Source: Brevundimonas alba (lineage in GTDB: Bacteria > Pseudomonadota > Alphaproteobacteria > Caulobacterales > Caulobacteraceae). From it: DNA of 64,000 bases. The stretch is from NCBI RefSeq assembly GCF_011927945.1, contig NZ_JAATJM010000001.1:815501-879500 (forward strand), in the 5' to 3' direction. The notes under the pieces are model-generated. The model was given only the letters and a program-made list of their open reading frames with translations, ran no database searches and was not told where the DNA came from. The position numbers were made by a program, and so were the translations under genes. The number at the start of each line of letters is the position of its first letter. Position 1 is the first letter of the stretch. Shown one piece after another: positions 45,323 through 53,657 of this stretch.

Positions 45323-46309
45323 ATGACCGCGACCCTGACGCCGACGGCCGACCGTACACCCACGACCGAAACCGCGCTCGAGGCGGCGCCGGCCGCGGAG
45401 CCGCGCGTCCTGACCCGGCACGTGCCGCTGAACCGCGTCATCGTGCTGGTGAACCCGCTGTCAGGCAGCGTGGGTCCCCGCGCGGCGGAGGAAGCCGAGG
45501 CCCTGCTCGAGGGCTACGCCTGCGAAACCTCGGTGGTGACGCTGGAGCCGGGCCAATTCGACGTTCAGATTCAGGAAGCGTTCGACGCCAGGCCCGACGT
45601 CCTGTTCGTGCTCGCGGGCGACGGCACCGCCGGCAGCATCGCCGCACTGGCGGGCCCGGACGGCCCCTTGGTCGCTCCATTACCCGGCGGCACCATGAAT
45701 ATGCTGCCCAAGGCCCTTTACGGCACCGCCGACTGGAAGGCGGCCCTGAAGGTCGCGCTGGAGGAGGGTGCGCCTCAGTGCGTGGCCGGTGGCGAGGTCA
45801 GCGATGGGCACACCACCAAGGCCTTCTACTGCGCCGCCATCTTCGGCTCGCCGGCCCTGTGGGCCCCGGCCCGCGAGGCGATCCGCGTCGGAAAGCTGGG
45901 TCTCGCCTGGGCCTATGCGCGCCGTGCCCTGAAACGGGCCTTCTCGGGCCAGATGCGCTTCACGCTCGACGGCGGCATTCCCCGGCGGGCGGAAGCCCTG
46001 GCGCTGATCAGCCCAATGATCTCGCGGGCGATGGACGAGGACACCGGGCTCGAAGCCGCCGTCATGAACCCCGCCGATGCCGGACAGGCGTTTCGCATGG
46101 CGGCCCACGCTGTCTTCGACGACTGGCGCCAGGACCCGGCGGTGACCACCCGCGCGACCCAGCGGGTGGCGATGCGCGCCCGCTCGCGCATCCCGGCAGT
46201 CATCGATGGCGAGCCCATGCTGCTGCGCCACGAGGCGAAGGTCCGCTTCATCCGCAAGGCCTTCCAAGCTCTGGCGCCGATCCCGGCGGCGGCGGAGGAC
46301 AGCGTCTAG
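45323..46309 (+). CDS. Diacylglycerol-kinase-family lipid kinase
   Basis: The 328-residue protein begins, after about 35 disordered residues, with RVIVLVNPLSGSVGPRAAEE. It has the ATP-binding GDGTAGS in FVLAGDGTAGSIA, and PLPGGTMNMLPKAL, which is the conserved substrate loop. Proteins of this family phosphorylate diacylglycerol, sphingosine-type or undecaprenol lipids in the inner membrane. The exact substrate cannot be told. A metallophosphoesterase gene overlaps its stop codon by one base, so they form one transcription unit, possibly making and breaking phospholipid intermediates. Confidence 0.88.
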   Translation: MTATLTPTADRTPTTETALEAAPAAEPRVLTRHVPLNRVIVLVNPLSGSVGPRAAEEAEALLEGYACETSVVTLEPGQFDVQIQEAFDARPDVLFVLAGDGTAGSIAALAGPDGPLVAPLPGGTMNMLPKALYGTADWKAALKVALEEGAPQCVAGGEVSDGHTTKAFYCAAIFGSPALWAPAREAIRVGKLGLAWAYARRALKRAFSGQMRFTLDGGIPRRAEALALISPMISRAMDEDTGLEAAVMNPADAGQAFRMAAHAVFDDWRQDPAVTTRATQRVAMRARSRIPAVIDGEPMLLRHEAKVRFIRKAFQALAPIPAAAEDSV

Positions 46310-47160
46310 TGGGGCGCATTCTCCAGTTCTCGGACGTTCATTTCGGCTGCGAACACCGGCGGGCCTGCGCGGCCGCGCTGGAGTATGCGCACGGCACGCC
46401 GTCCGACCTTATCCTGATCACCGGCGACGTCACCCAGAAGGGCTTCCCGGACGAGTTCGCCGCAGCCGGCGACTGGATCCGCCGCATGCCGGAGCCAACC
46501 TTCGTCATCGTCGGCAATCACGACGTGCCCTACTGGAGCCTGACGGCGCGGCTTTTCCACCCGTGGAAGGCCTTCGAACAGGCGATCGGCCACCCGGCCC
46601 ACGACCATCAGTTCCTCAGCCCGTCGCTGATGGTGCGCGGCGTGGTCACGGCGCGTGGCTGGCAGGCGCGGCCCAACTGGTCCAAGGGGGTCATCGATCT
46701 GGCCCAGACCCGCAAGGCCGCCGAGGCCCTGCGTCAGGCTCCCGCCGGCGCCCTGCGCATCCTCGCCTGCCACCATCCGCTGGTGGAGATGATCGGCACC
46801 CCCATGACCGGGGACGTCAAGCGCGGCGACGACGCGGCCCTGATCTTCGCCGAGGCCGGGGTGGACTTGATCACGACCGGCCATGTGCACGTGCCCTTCG
46901 CCCTGCCGATCAATGTGGGCGACCACTGCTCCTATGCTGTCGGGTGCGGGACCCTGTCGCATCGCGAGCGCGGCGCGCCGCCCAGCTTCAATCAGATCGA
47001 GTGGGATGCGGGGGAGATCGTGGTCACGGCCATCGCCTGGACCGGCGACCGCTTCGAGCCCGGTCAGGTGTGGCAACTGCCGCGCCGTCAGGACACCCGC
47101 AAGCCGTCCACCGCGCCGGATCCTAACGTCGCCGGCGAACGCGAACGCGCCGCCACCTGA
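46309..47160 (+). CDS. Cytoplasmic metallophosphoesterase
   Basis: The 283-residue protein starts at the GTG at 46309, which shares one base with the preceding stop. It has the phosphoesterase motifs SDVHFG, GDVTQKG, GNHDVP, CHHPL and TGHVHVP in order. The fold is of the short bacterial type without a signal peptide. Its coupling to the lipid kinase suggests a phosphatase for a lipid or nucleotide product, which is inference. It is quite different from the cassette phosphoesterase at 32128. Confidence 0.88.
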   Translation: MGRILQFSDVHFGCEHRRACAAALEYAHGTPSDLILITGDVTQKGFPDEFAAAGDWIRRMPEPTFVIVGNHDVPYWSLTARLFHPWKAFEQAIGHPAHDHQFLSPSLMVRGVVTARGWQARPNWSKGVIDLAQTRKAAEALRQAPAGALRILACHHPLVEMIGTPMTGDVKRGDDAALIFAEAGVDLITTGHVHVPFALPINVGDHCSYAVGCGTLSHRERGAPPSFNQIEWDAGEIVVTAIAWTGDRFEPGQVWQLPRRQDTRKPSTAPDPNVAGERERAAT

Positions 47161-47174
47161 TCTCCGGACAAACG

Positions 47175-47211
47175 AAAAGGGGCCGCGGCGAACCGCGGCC
47201 CCTTCAGTTTC
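47175..47211. terminator. Bidirectional terminator hairpin
   Basis: AAAAGGGGCCGCGG-CGAA-CCGCGGCCCCTT is a perfect ten-plus-bp stem flanked by A on the left and T-containing sequence on the right. It lies between the metallophosphoesterase stop (47160) and the DUF1328 gene stop (47228), so it can serve both strands. Confidence 0.8.
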
Positions 47212-47227
47212 TGCAGCCTGCGCAGAT

Positions 47228-47395
47228 TCAGAGTCGTGTGCCTCGGCGTCCCTGGAAGAAGTGCACGATCAGCAGGATGATGAAGATGACGAACAGCACA
47301 TAGGCGATGTTCATCGACAAACCCGCGACGCCACCGGCGCCCAAGGCGCCCGCGACCAATGCAAGCACGAGGAAAATTAGTGCCCAGCGAAGCAT
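47228..47395 (-). CDS. DUF1328-type small membrane protein (55 aa)
   Basis: The 55-residue protein reads MLRWALIFLVLALVAGALG, then AGGVAGLSMNIAYVLFV and HFFQGRRGTRL. It has two membrane helices joined by a Gly-rich turn. Short proteins of this type (DUF1328, YtjA-like) are widespread in Proteobacteria and associated with stress. It was too short for routine calling. The start ATG is 47395 and no other in-frame start is close. It precedes two other small envelope-stress-type genes on the minus strand. Confidence 0.88.
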   Translation of the reverse strand: MLRWALIFLVLALVAGALGAGGVAGLSMNIAYVLFVIFIILLIVHFFQGRRGTRL

Positions 47396-47485
47396 GAGCG
47401 TTACTCCCGAAAGTGTTGATCCAAAGGGGAGCGGCTCAAGACCGCGCCTGTCAGATCAACGTTTCGCAAGCTCTGGTGTTCCGCC

Positions 47486-47890
47486 TCAGCGGCGGCGGCG
47501 GCTGTGCGACTTCTCGGTGAAGGCCGCCGCGACCATGGTGGCCAAGGCAGGGTTGCGCAGGAAGATCCAGCCGCCCGCAAGAGCCGCCACCGTCCCGAGG
47601 ATCGGCCGCTGCCTGAACAGGGTGTAGGCGCGCTCACCCATCCCCATGGGCTCATCATCCTCCAGTTCGTCCTCTTCCGCCTCGCGACGCAGGAAGACCA
47701 GCACCACGATGAGCGCGGCGAGGGCGAACAAAAGCATCGTCACGGCGGCTGCCGCGAGCGGCAGGAGAACGAGGCACAGGGCGTAGAATACGGTCGCCCC
47801 CAGCGCGATGACAGCGACCAGCGCCGCCCCCGCCGCCGCAGCGGCGGCGACGGCCTTCCTGACGACCTTCTGTCCCAGCCCGCCCAGCAT
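47486..47890 (-). CDS. Holin-like (phage_holin_3_6-type) membrane protein
   Basis: The 134-residue protein has a basic N-terminus, two long hydrophobic helices (VAVIALGATVFYALCLVLL and AAVTMLLFALAALIVVLVFL), then an acidic cytoplasmic part (EAEEDELEDDEP) and a final hydrophobic segment. Proteins of this kind pair with DUF883 proteins and are called holin-like by similarity only. The start overlaps the stop of the DUF883 gene upstream (ATGA), so both are coupled. Confidence 0.75.
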   Translation of the reverse strand: MLGGLGQKVVRKAVAAAAAAGAALVAVIALGATVFYALCLVLLPLAAAAVTMLLFALAALIVVLVFLRREAEEDELEDDEPMGMGERAYTLFRQRPILGTVAALAGGWIFLRNPALATMVAAAFTEKSHSRRRR

Positions 47891-48270
47891 CAGCGGCGAC
47901 GGCCCGCGAGCAGCAGGCCGAGAACGACGCCGACACCGAGGGCGATCGCGGTCGACTGCATCGGGCGCTCCTGCACCCGCTCGGTCAGATAGCGTTGGGC
48001 CTCGTCCATCCGTTCGGAGGCTTCGTCGTAATACTCCCGGCCACGAACCCGGGCGGTGTCGTAATAGCCGCGGGCGCGTTCGCGAAGCACTTCGCTCTGC
48101 TCACGCAGACGGGCCTCGGTCTCGGCCGCCTTGGCGCGCAGGCGGGTTTCCGCCGCCGTCGCCTTCTCGCGCAGCCGGGCTTTCTCCTCGGCGCCGAGGG
48201 TTTTCAGATCGTCTTTCAGCGTATTGATGTCGTTCTTCACGGCTGTCCGTGCTGCCTTGGTGGTGGCCAT
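47890..48270 (-). CDS. DUF883/ElaB-type membrane-associated protein
   Basis: The 126-residue protein from the ATG at 48270 is helical and charged (TLKDDLKTLGAEEKARLREKA, then ARLREQSEVLRERARG). It ends with a C-terminal membrane anchor, TAIALGVGVVLGLLLAGRRR, and the RPMQSTA region typical of DUF883. In E. coli, ElaB and YqjD are ribosome- or membrane-associated stationary-phase proteins. An upstream extension to 48330 has poor coding character and is discarded. Its stop overlaps the holin-like gene. Confidence 0.85.
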   Translation of the reverse strand: MATTKAARTAVKNDINTLKDDLKTLGAEEKARLREKATAAETRLRAKAAETEARLREQSEVLRERARGYYDTARVRGREYYDEASERMDEAQRYLTERVQERPMQSTAIALGVGVVLGLLLAGRRR

Positions 48271-48402
48271 GTGCGCGCTCCGCTTTGCAAGCTTGACGGT
48301 TAGATAGAGAACCCTGAGCCGGAACGCCACTGTGACGTGCCGGTTCCGCAGCGCAGCATGGCAGACGCTGGCGGAGCGGCGCTCGTCGTCCTAGAAACCG
48401 GC

Positions 48403-49056
48403 ATGATCGATTGGTTGTTCCCGCCTCACCCGCCCGTCTCTCTTCCCATCCTCGGCAGGCGCGAACGGCTGCCGGTGCGCCGCATCCTCTGCGTCGGCCA
48501 GAACTACGCCGCCCACGCCCGCGAAATGGGCCACGAGCGCGCCGAACCCTTCTTCTTCTCCAAGCCCGCGGACGCCCTGGTCACCGACGGAGCCGATCCG
48601 CTTTTCCCGACCTCCACGTCGGACCTGCACCACGAGGTCGAACTGGTCTGCGCCATCGGCGAGGACGGGGAGATCGCCGGATGGGCCGTCGGCTGCGACC
48701 TGACCCGCCGCGATCTTCAGGCCGCCGCCAAGGCCAAGGGCCGCCCGTGGGACGCCGCCAAGGGCTTCGACCAATCCGCGCCTTGCGGCCCGTTGACCCT
48801 CGGCGCGCTGCCTGATCCGGCGGCCCCGATCACCCTGTCCGTCAACGGCAAGACCCGCCAGTCGGGGCGACTCGACGACATGGTGTGGGCTCCCGACGAG
48901 ATTCTGGCTAAGGCCCGCACGCTCTGGGAGGTCCAGCCAGGCGACCTGATCTTCACCGGCACGCCCGAAGGCGTCGGCCCGCTTCAGCCCGGCGACCGGG
49001 TCGAGGCGACCATCGGCGGCCTCGAAACCCTGACCTTCACCATGAGGCCGCGATGA
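48403..49056 (+). CDS. Fumarylacetoacetate hydrolase-family protein
   Basis: The 217-residue protein starts at the ATG at 48403 and fits small FAH proteins, which hydrolyse fumarylacetoacetate, fumarylpyruvate or related beta-diketones. Motifs are ILCVGQNYAAHAREMGHE, HHEVELVCAIGEDG with the metal-binding glutamates, and PGDLIFTGTPEGVGPL. The next gene, a maleylacetoacetate isomerase-type GST, overlaps its stop as ATGA. Together they fit breakdown of gentisate or homogentisate, but no dioxygenase is in the window. The alternative is fumarylpyruvate hydrolase. Confidence 0.85.
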   Translation: MIDWLFPPHPPVSLPILGRRERLPVRRILCVGQNYAAHAREMGHERAEPFFFSKPADALVTDGADPLFPTSTSDLHHEVELVCAIGEDGEIAGWAVGCDLTRRDLQAAAKAKGRPWDAAKGFDQSAPCGPLTLGALPDPAAPITLSVNGKTRQSGRLDDMVWAPDEILAKARTLWEVQPGDLIFTGTPEGVGPLQPGDRVEATIGGLETLTFTMRPR

Positions 49057-49685
49057 TCCTGCACGGCTACTGGCGATCGGGCGCGGCCTATCGCACCCGC
49101 CTCGCCCTGAATCTCAAGGGCCTCGCCTACGAACAGAGCGGCGTTGACCTGCGCACAGGCGCCCAGCGGTCGGAGGCCTTCGTGGCCCTCAACCCGCAGG
49201 GCATGGTGCCGGCGCTCGAGGTGGACGGCGCTATCCTGACCCAGAGCCCCGCCATTCTCGAATGGCTGGAGGAGACCCATCCGACCCCGGCGCTGCTGCC
49301 GGCCGACGCCCTCGACCGGGCCCGCGTTCGCGCCATGGCGGCCTTGGTCGGCTGCGACATCCACCCGCTCAACAATCTCCGTGTCGGCAAGGCCCTCCGC
49401 GAGACCTTCGGCGCCGATCAGGCCGCCGTCGACGCCTGGGCCGCCCGCTGGATTCTGCCTGGCTTCGAGGCCTTGGAACGGCTGGTGGCGACCCACGGCA
49501 ATGGCTGGTGCTTCGGTCCCACGCCGACACTCGCCGACTGCTACCTGGTCCCCCAGATCTATTCGGCCCGAAGGTTCAACGTCCCGCTCGACGCCTTCCC
49601 CCGCCTGCTGGCCATCGAAGCGGCGGCCCAGGCCCACCCCGCCTTCGTCGCCGCCCATCCCGACAACCAGCCGGACGCCGACTGA
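49053..49685 (+). CDS. maiA: Maleylacetoacetate isomerase (zeta-class GST)
   Basis: The 210-residue protein has a glutathione S-transferase fold. The N-terminal GYWRSGAAYRTRLALNLKG carries the zeta-class Ser-rich turn, although the usual SSCS/SSAS reads SGAAY. NPQGMVPALE and AILEWLEETHPTP follow. It has FGPTPTLADCYLVPQIY, the zeta-class C-terminal signature. The enzyme isomerises maleylacetoacetate or maleylpyruvate with glutathione. The ATG overlaps the FAH gene stop by four bases. With FAH it would finish a ring-cleavage pathway. Confidence 0.88.
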   Translation: MILHGYWRSGAAYRTRLALNLKGLAYEQSGVDLRTGAQRSEAFVALNPQGMVPALEVDGAILTQSPAILEWLEETHPTPALLPADALDRARVRAMAALVGCDIHPLNNLRVGKALRETFGADQAAVDAWAARWILPGFEALERLVATHGNGWCFGPTPTLADCYLVPQIYSARRFNVPLDAFPRLLAIEAAAQAHPAFVAAHPDNQPDAD

Positions 49686-49746
49686 GTCAGGCCATACCCG
49701 TAGCGGACCTCCCGGTTTGATGGGTATCGTCCTCTGGGGAGGGCCG

Positions 49747-50265
49747 ATGCAGAGCATCTTGATCTACATCCGGATTGTGATCAGCCATACGCCAGTCTGG
49801 GCATGGCTGGTTCTTGCTCTACTTTGCTTGCTCGGCATCCGCCGATTGCGGACACGCGCGACGTCGATTTGGGGGTTGGTGGCCACCCCGGCGATTTTTC
49901 TCAGCTGGAGTTTCGTCGGCGCCATACGCTTTGGCCAGGCCCTTGGGCTGGGGGTCGCGTTGGCCTGCTGGGCCGCCTGCATCGCGGTCGGGCTGCTGTC
50001 ATTCAGGCTTGTCGGGCCGCCGCCAAGCACCTGGCTTGATGAACACCGCGTCGTCCGTCCGGGCTCGATCGGGCCATTGAGTGTCTATCTCGTCATCTTC
50101 GGCGTACGATACGGTCTTGAGGTCTGGGCAGGCTTCTTCCCGGAGAGAGCAACGCTCGCCGCCGCCCTGGCGCTTGTCCTTTCCGGGTTCATGGCCGGCC
50201 GGACAACAGGGGATCTGAGGTTCGCTGTGCTGGGAAGGCCAGCCCCGCTCGCCACTTCGAGCTAG
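49747..50265 (+). CDS. Multi-pass membrane protein of unknown function
   Basis: The 172-residue protein has about five hydrophobic segments: near residues 3-30, 38-52, 55-85, 108-125 and 135-150. It resembles small bacterial membrane proteins of the DUF6622 type, which I only recall loosely. The likely start is the ATG at 49747; an ATG at 49720 would add nine residues. The codon use is less GC-biased than its neighbours. No function can be proposed. Confidence 0.6.
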   Translation: MQSILIYIRIVISHTPVWAWLVLALLCLLGIRRLRTRATSIWGLVATPAIFLSWSFVGAIRFGQALGLGVALACWAACIAVGLLSFRLVGPPPSTWLDEHRVVRPGSIGPLSVYLVIFGVRYGLEVWAGFFPERATLAAALALVLSGFMAGRTTGDLRFAVLGRPAPLATSS

Positions 50266-50332
50266 GCCGGGGCGCGCACGCGGCGCGGCTGTTCGACCTG
50301 CCGGGAGTTCGGCGGATTCCGGGACCGACGAC

Positions 50333-51226
50333 TCAGGCCAGGAACCGCTCCACGGCCGCGAGGAACCGCGTCGGCTGGTCGATCATGACCATGTGCTCGG
50401 CGCCTTCGATCCGCTCGAAGGTGGCCGGGCGGGGCAGGTTGGCGTAGGCGCCCCGGAAGAGGCTGTCCGCCCGGCTGCGCGGAGAGGCCTCGTCCGCGCT
50501 CCAGCCGTAGACCACCGTCACGGGCGCAGTGATGTCAGGCAGCCGGTGGCGCAGATCGACGGTCATCACCTCATAGAGCGCCTGCGCCAGAACCCGCCGG
50601 TCGCCGCCCTGCCAGCCCATGGATCCGAACACCGCATCCGCCGCGCCGCCCAGTTCGAGCCCCATCGCGCGGCCGCGGTCGCGCAATCCTTCGTCGCCGA
50701 GGAACTGCACCGCTTGGTAGGCCAGCTGGGCGATCGGCTCGACATCGCCGACCGTGGCGCCCGGACTGATCAGGGCGGGGAAGAAGGGCGAGGCGTCGAC
50801 CGTCATCAGTCGGCCGATGCGGTCTCGCGCGTCCGCGGCGAGACGTATCCCGACCTGCCCGCCCATCGAATGGCCGATCACCGCGGGCCGCTGCAGTCCG
50901 GCCTCAGCGATGTAGCGGCGCAGCTCTGCCGCCACCGCGCCCATGATCGCCCCCCCGGCGTTGGCGCCCGCCGCCAGATCGCCGAAGCCCCGCACTGACA
51001 CCAGATGCAGCCGCCGGCCCTCCCCCAGCCGCGCCGCCGTCCGGCTCCACACGGCCGAGGTCGAGGCCAGCCCTGGGATCAGCACCAGATCGGGGCCGCT
51101 CCCGCGTGCCTCCACCGTGATCCGGTTGGACTGGAACGGCAGCCGCGCCAGCGCCGGCGCCCCGCCCGCCATCCACAGCGCCGCGCCGCCGATCAGACCC
51201 TTGAGGATGTTTCGTCTTTGTTCCAT
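50333..51226 (-). CDS. Exported alpha/beta hydrolase
   Basis: The 297-residue protein begins MEQRRNILKGLIGGAALWM, a twin-Arg-like signal with RRN rather than RRx-F, so Sec or Tat export is uncertain. The fold has VLIPGLASTSAVW as oxyanion strand, the nucleophile elbow GHSMGG (Ser about residue 119) and a C-terminal His in IEGAEHMVMID. The acid is probably the Asp in YGWSADE. It is likely an esterase or lactonase. It diverges from a GST gene 47 bases away. Confidence 0.85.
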   Translation of the reverse strand: MEQRRNILKGLIGGAALWMAGGAPALARLPFQSNRITVEARGSGPDLVLIPGLASTSAVWSRTAARLGEGRRLHLVSVRGFGDLAAGANAGGAIMGAVAAELRRYIAEAGLQRPAVIGHSMGGQVGIRLAADARDRIGRLMTVDASPFFPALISPGATVGDVEPIAQLAYQAVQFLGDEGLRDRGRAMGLELGGAADAVFGSMGWQGGDRRVLAQALYEVMTVDLRHRLPDITAPVTVVYGWSADEASPRSRADSLFRGAYANLPRPATFERIEGAEHMVMIDQPTRFLAAVERFLA

Positions 51227-51273
51227 CGCACCGTCGGTCTAGATTGCCCTCGCAGAACACGAGGGAGGTCCAG

Positions 51274-51921
51274 ATGATCCAGCCGTCAGACGACGAAATC
51301 GTCTTCTACACCAACCCCATGTCGCGCGGCCGGATCGCGCGCTGGATGCTGGAGGAGCTCGGCCGGCCCTACCGCACCGTGGTGCTGGATTTTGGCACGA
51401 CTATGAAGTCGCCCGAGTATCTGGCGGTGAATCCGATGGGCAAGGTGCCCGCCGTCACCTGGCGCGGCGTCACGGTCACGGAATGCGCGGCCATCTGCGC
51501 CTGGCTGGCCGACGCCTTCCCGGAGGCGGGGCTGGCGCCGGCGTTCGACGACCCGGCTCGCGGGACGTACCTGCGTTGGCTGTTCTTCGCCGCCGGCCCG
51601 GTCGAGGCGGCTGTCACGGCCAAGGCGCTGGACTTGCTCGCGCCTGCGGAGAAGGCGGGCATGGCGGGCTATGGCACCTTCGATCAGGTCGTCGACGCCT
51701 TGGAAAGCGCCGTCTCGGACGGCCCCTGGCTGCTGGGCGACCGGTTCTCGGCCGCGGACGTCTATGTCGGCAGCCAGATCGTCTGGGGCCTGCAGTTCAA
51801 ATCCCTGCCCGAGCGAGACGCGTTCAAGGCCTATGCGGAGCGTCTGTCCGCGCGCGAGGCCGCTGTCCGGGCGCGTGGCATCGACGACGCCCTGATCGTG
51901 GCGGCGCAGGCGGGAAGTTGA
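51274..51921 (+). CDS. Glutathione S-transferase
   Basis: The 215-residue protein starts at the ATG at 51274, where GAGGGAGGTCC is a good ribosome-binding site (a frame from 51244 is discarded). The N-terminal thioredoxin fold has YTNPMSRGRIARWMLEELG, with NPMGKVPAV and ECAAICAWLADAFP glutathione-binding stretches. The C-terminal half is helical and ends with WLLGDRFSAADVYVG. It is a single-domain GST of no assigned class. Its convergent partner is a peptidoglycan peptidase. Confidence 0.87.
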   Translation: MIQPSDDEIVFYTNPMSRGRIARWMLEELGRPYRTVVLDFGTTMKSPEYLAVNPMGKVPAVTWRGVTVTECAAICAWLADAFPEAGLAPAFDDPARGTYLRWLFFAAGPVEAAVTAKALDLLAPAEKAGMAGYGTFDQVVDALESAVSDGPWLLGDRFSAADVYVGSQIVWGLQFKSLPERDAFKAYAERLSAREAAVRARGIDDALIVAAQAGS

Positions 51922-51930
51922 GGCTCGGCT

Positions 51931-53289
51931 TTAGCCTTGGGCGGGGCGCAGGGCGCCGTCGAGGCTGGCGCGCTGGACCTGCGGACGGCGCTCGCCACCG
52001 GCCGCGATGATCCGGTCGATCCGGGTCTTTTCGGCGCGGAAGGCGGCCAGATCGGCGCCGGCGAGGACAGTGCCCTCGGTCGTGCGCACGCCGGCCGGAT
52101 TGATCCGCCGGCCGCCCTGCCAGATTTCATAGTGCAGGTGCGGGCCGGTCGAGGCGCCGGTCGAACCGACGAAGGCCACGACCTGTCCCTGACGAACTCG
52201 CTGGCCGGCGCGAATGCCCCCGGCGTAACGCGACAGGTGGCCATAGCCGGTCTCGAGGCCGTTCGGGTGACGGATGCGGAGCCAGTTGCCGTAGCCGCCC
52301 CAGCGCCGCGCCTCGACGACCACGCCGTCGGCGGGGGCCACGACCGGCGTGCCGGTCCCGGCCGCGAAGTCGATGCCCTGGTGCATCTTGCGATAGCCGG
52401 CGATCGGGTGCCGACGGAAGCCGAAGGTGGACGAGACGCGGAAGCCCCGCTCCAGCGGCGTACGCATGAAGGCCGAGCGTGTGTTCTTTCCAGTGGCGTC
52501 GAAATACTGGGCTTCCTTCGCGCCGGCAGGCTGGAAGCGGTAGAAGGCCACGCCCTTCAGCTCGGCGTAGAGCAGGCCGTCGGTGCCAATGGTGCGGCCG
52601 TTCTCGGTGACGGTCCGTCCATAGACATAGGTGAACTCGTCCGTGGCGCGGATGTCCCGGTCCATGTCGAACTTGTGGGAGAACAGCTGACCGGCCTTGC
52701 GGCGGACGGCGGAGGGAACGCCCTCGCGCTGGGCCGACGCCGCCAGCGAGCCCTCGACCTTACCGTTCAGGACCACCGTCTCGTGGGTGACCTTTTCCTC
52801 GAGCGCACGCAGGCGCAGGGCGCCGTCGAAGGTGCGCGACACGGTGACCTGGCTGGCCGGGCCCGTGCGCATGGTCAGGCCGATCAGGCGCGGATCGCCC
52901 CGGCCGCCGCGCGGCTTGGCGATGGCGGTCTCGAACCGCAGACCGGCGCGAATTTCGCTCATGTCCATGGCGTTGGACAGGGTCGCGGCCACCGCTGAGG
53001 CTTCCTCCGGAGCGATGCCGGTGCGGCGCATGGCCTGTTCGAAGGTTTCGCCGCGGCGAATCTGGACGGGAATGGCTTCCGGCGCGGTCAGCCCCATGGG
53101 CGTGCCGGCGGCGGCGAAGGCCTGGGCCTCGATGACGGCCATCTGGGCGGGAGTCAGTGCGGGAACTTCTTCAGCCTTCGCGGGCTGGTATACACGTCCG
53201 GCAAGGAGGGCCACCGAGAGAGCCGCGACCGCCGTAAGGGCATGAGGCGCGAGACGCATCGGTTGGCGACGTGGATCGAACTGAGCCAT
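51931..53289 (-). CDS. M23-family murein peptidase
   Basis: The 452-residue protein from the ATG at 53289 has an N-terminal membrane/signal segment (TAVAALSVALLAGRVY, about residues 18-33). A region related to peptidoglycan-binding OapA/LysM-linker parts follows (EAIPVQIRRGETFEQAM). The M23 zinc peptidase comes at the end: His in MHQGIDFAAGTGTPV, GYGHLSRYAG and HLHYEIWQGG with the HxH pair. It probably cuts cross-links during growth or division. A 368-base gap upstream separates it from ydbH. Confidence 0.9.
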   Translation of the reverse strand: MAQFDPRRQPMRLAPHALTAVAALSVALLAGRVYQPAKAEEVPALTPAQMAVIEAQAFAAAGTPMGLTAPEAIPVQIRRGETFEQAMRRTGIAPEEASAVAATLSNAMDMSEIRAGLRFETAIAKPRGGRGDPRLIGLTMRTGPASQVTVSRTFDGALRLRALEEKVTHETVVLNGKVEGSLAASAQREGVPSAVRRKAGQLFSHKFDMDRDIRATDEFTYVYGRTVTENGRTIGTDGLLYAELKGVAFYRFQPAGAKEAQYFDATGKNTRSAFMRTPLERGFRVSSTFGFRRHPIAGYRKMHQGIDFAAGTGTPVVAPADGVVVEARRWGGYGNWLRIRHPNGLETGYGHLSRYAGGIRAGQRVRQGQVVAFVGSTGASTGPHLHYEIWQGGRRINPAGVRTTEGTVLAGADLAAFRAEKTRIDRIIAAGGERRPQVQRASLDGALRPAQG

Positions 53290-53657
53290 CGGTCCCCGAA
53301 AACTGCGACGCCCACTGGCGCCCAAGCCACTAAGAAGCAAGGATCGCGCCTGAAGAAGCCCCCGGCGCGAGACAGGCCCTATAGCCCGTCCGTCCCATCA
53401 TGGGAAGTCAGTTCGTTACAGACCGTTAACCGGAGCCATTGAGGGCGGTAAAGCCTGCGTGATGCGTCAGCTTATCGACGGGAGCCAACAGTGTATTGGC
53501 GACGTTTGAGCAAGGTATTCGGGGTCAACTTGCCTGCCTGCCTTGATCTGGCCGCCACTGCATTCAAAGTGGCTCATGCGCCACTCTACTGTGTTTCCAT
53601 AGTCACGCCCGCTGTGCTGTTTCAGGAGCCCTGTTTGTTCATCGTTCGGGTCAAGGC
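53290..53657. other. Intergenic region between the M23 gene and ydbH
   Basis: This 368-base gap contains divergent promoters. Its composition is less GC-rich than the genes either side, with TTAACC near 53433, and a 15-codon frame (MRQLIDGSQQCIGDV, ATG at 53462) that has no ribosome-binding site worth noting. I see no convincing hairpin with a T-run or a riboswitch. A small RNA cannot be excluded. Confidence 0.5.

Noticed and set aside
53462..53509. Tiny frame MRQLIDGSQQCIGDV as a leader peptide
   Set aside because: It has no good ribosome-binding site, no run of regulatory codons and no attenuator hairpin after it.
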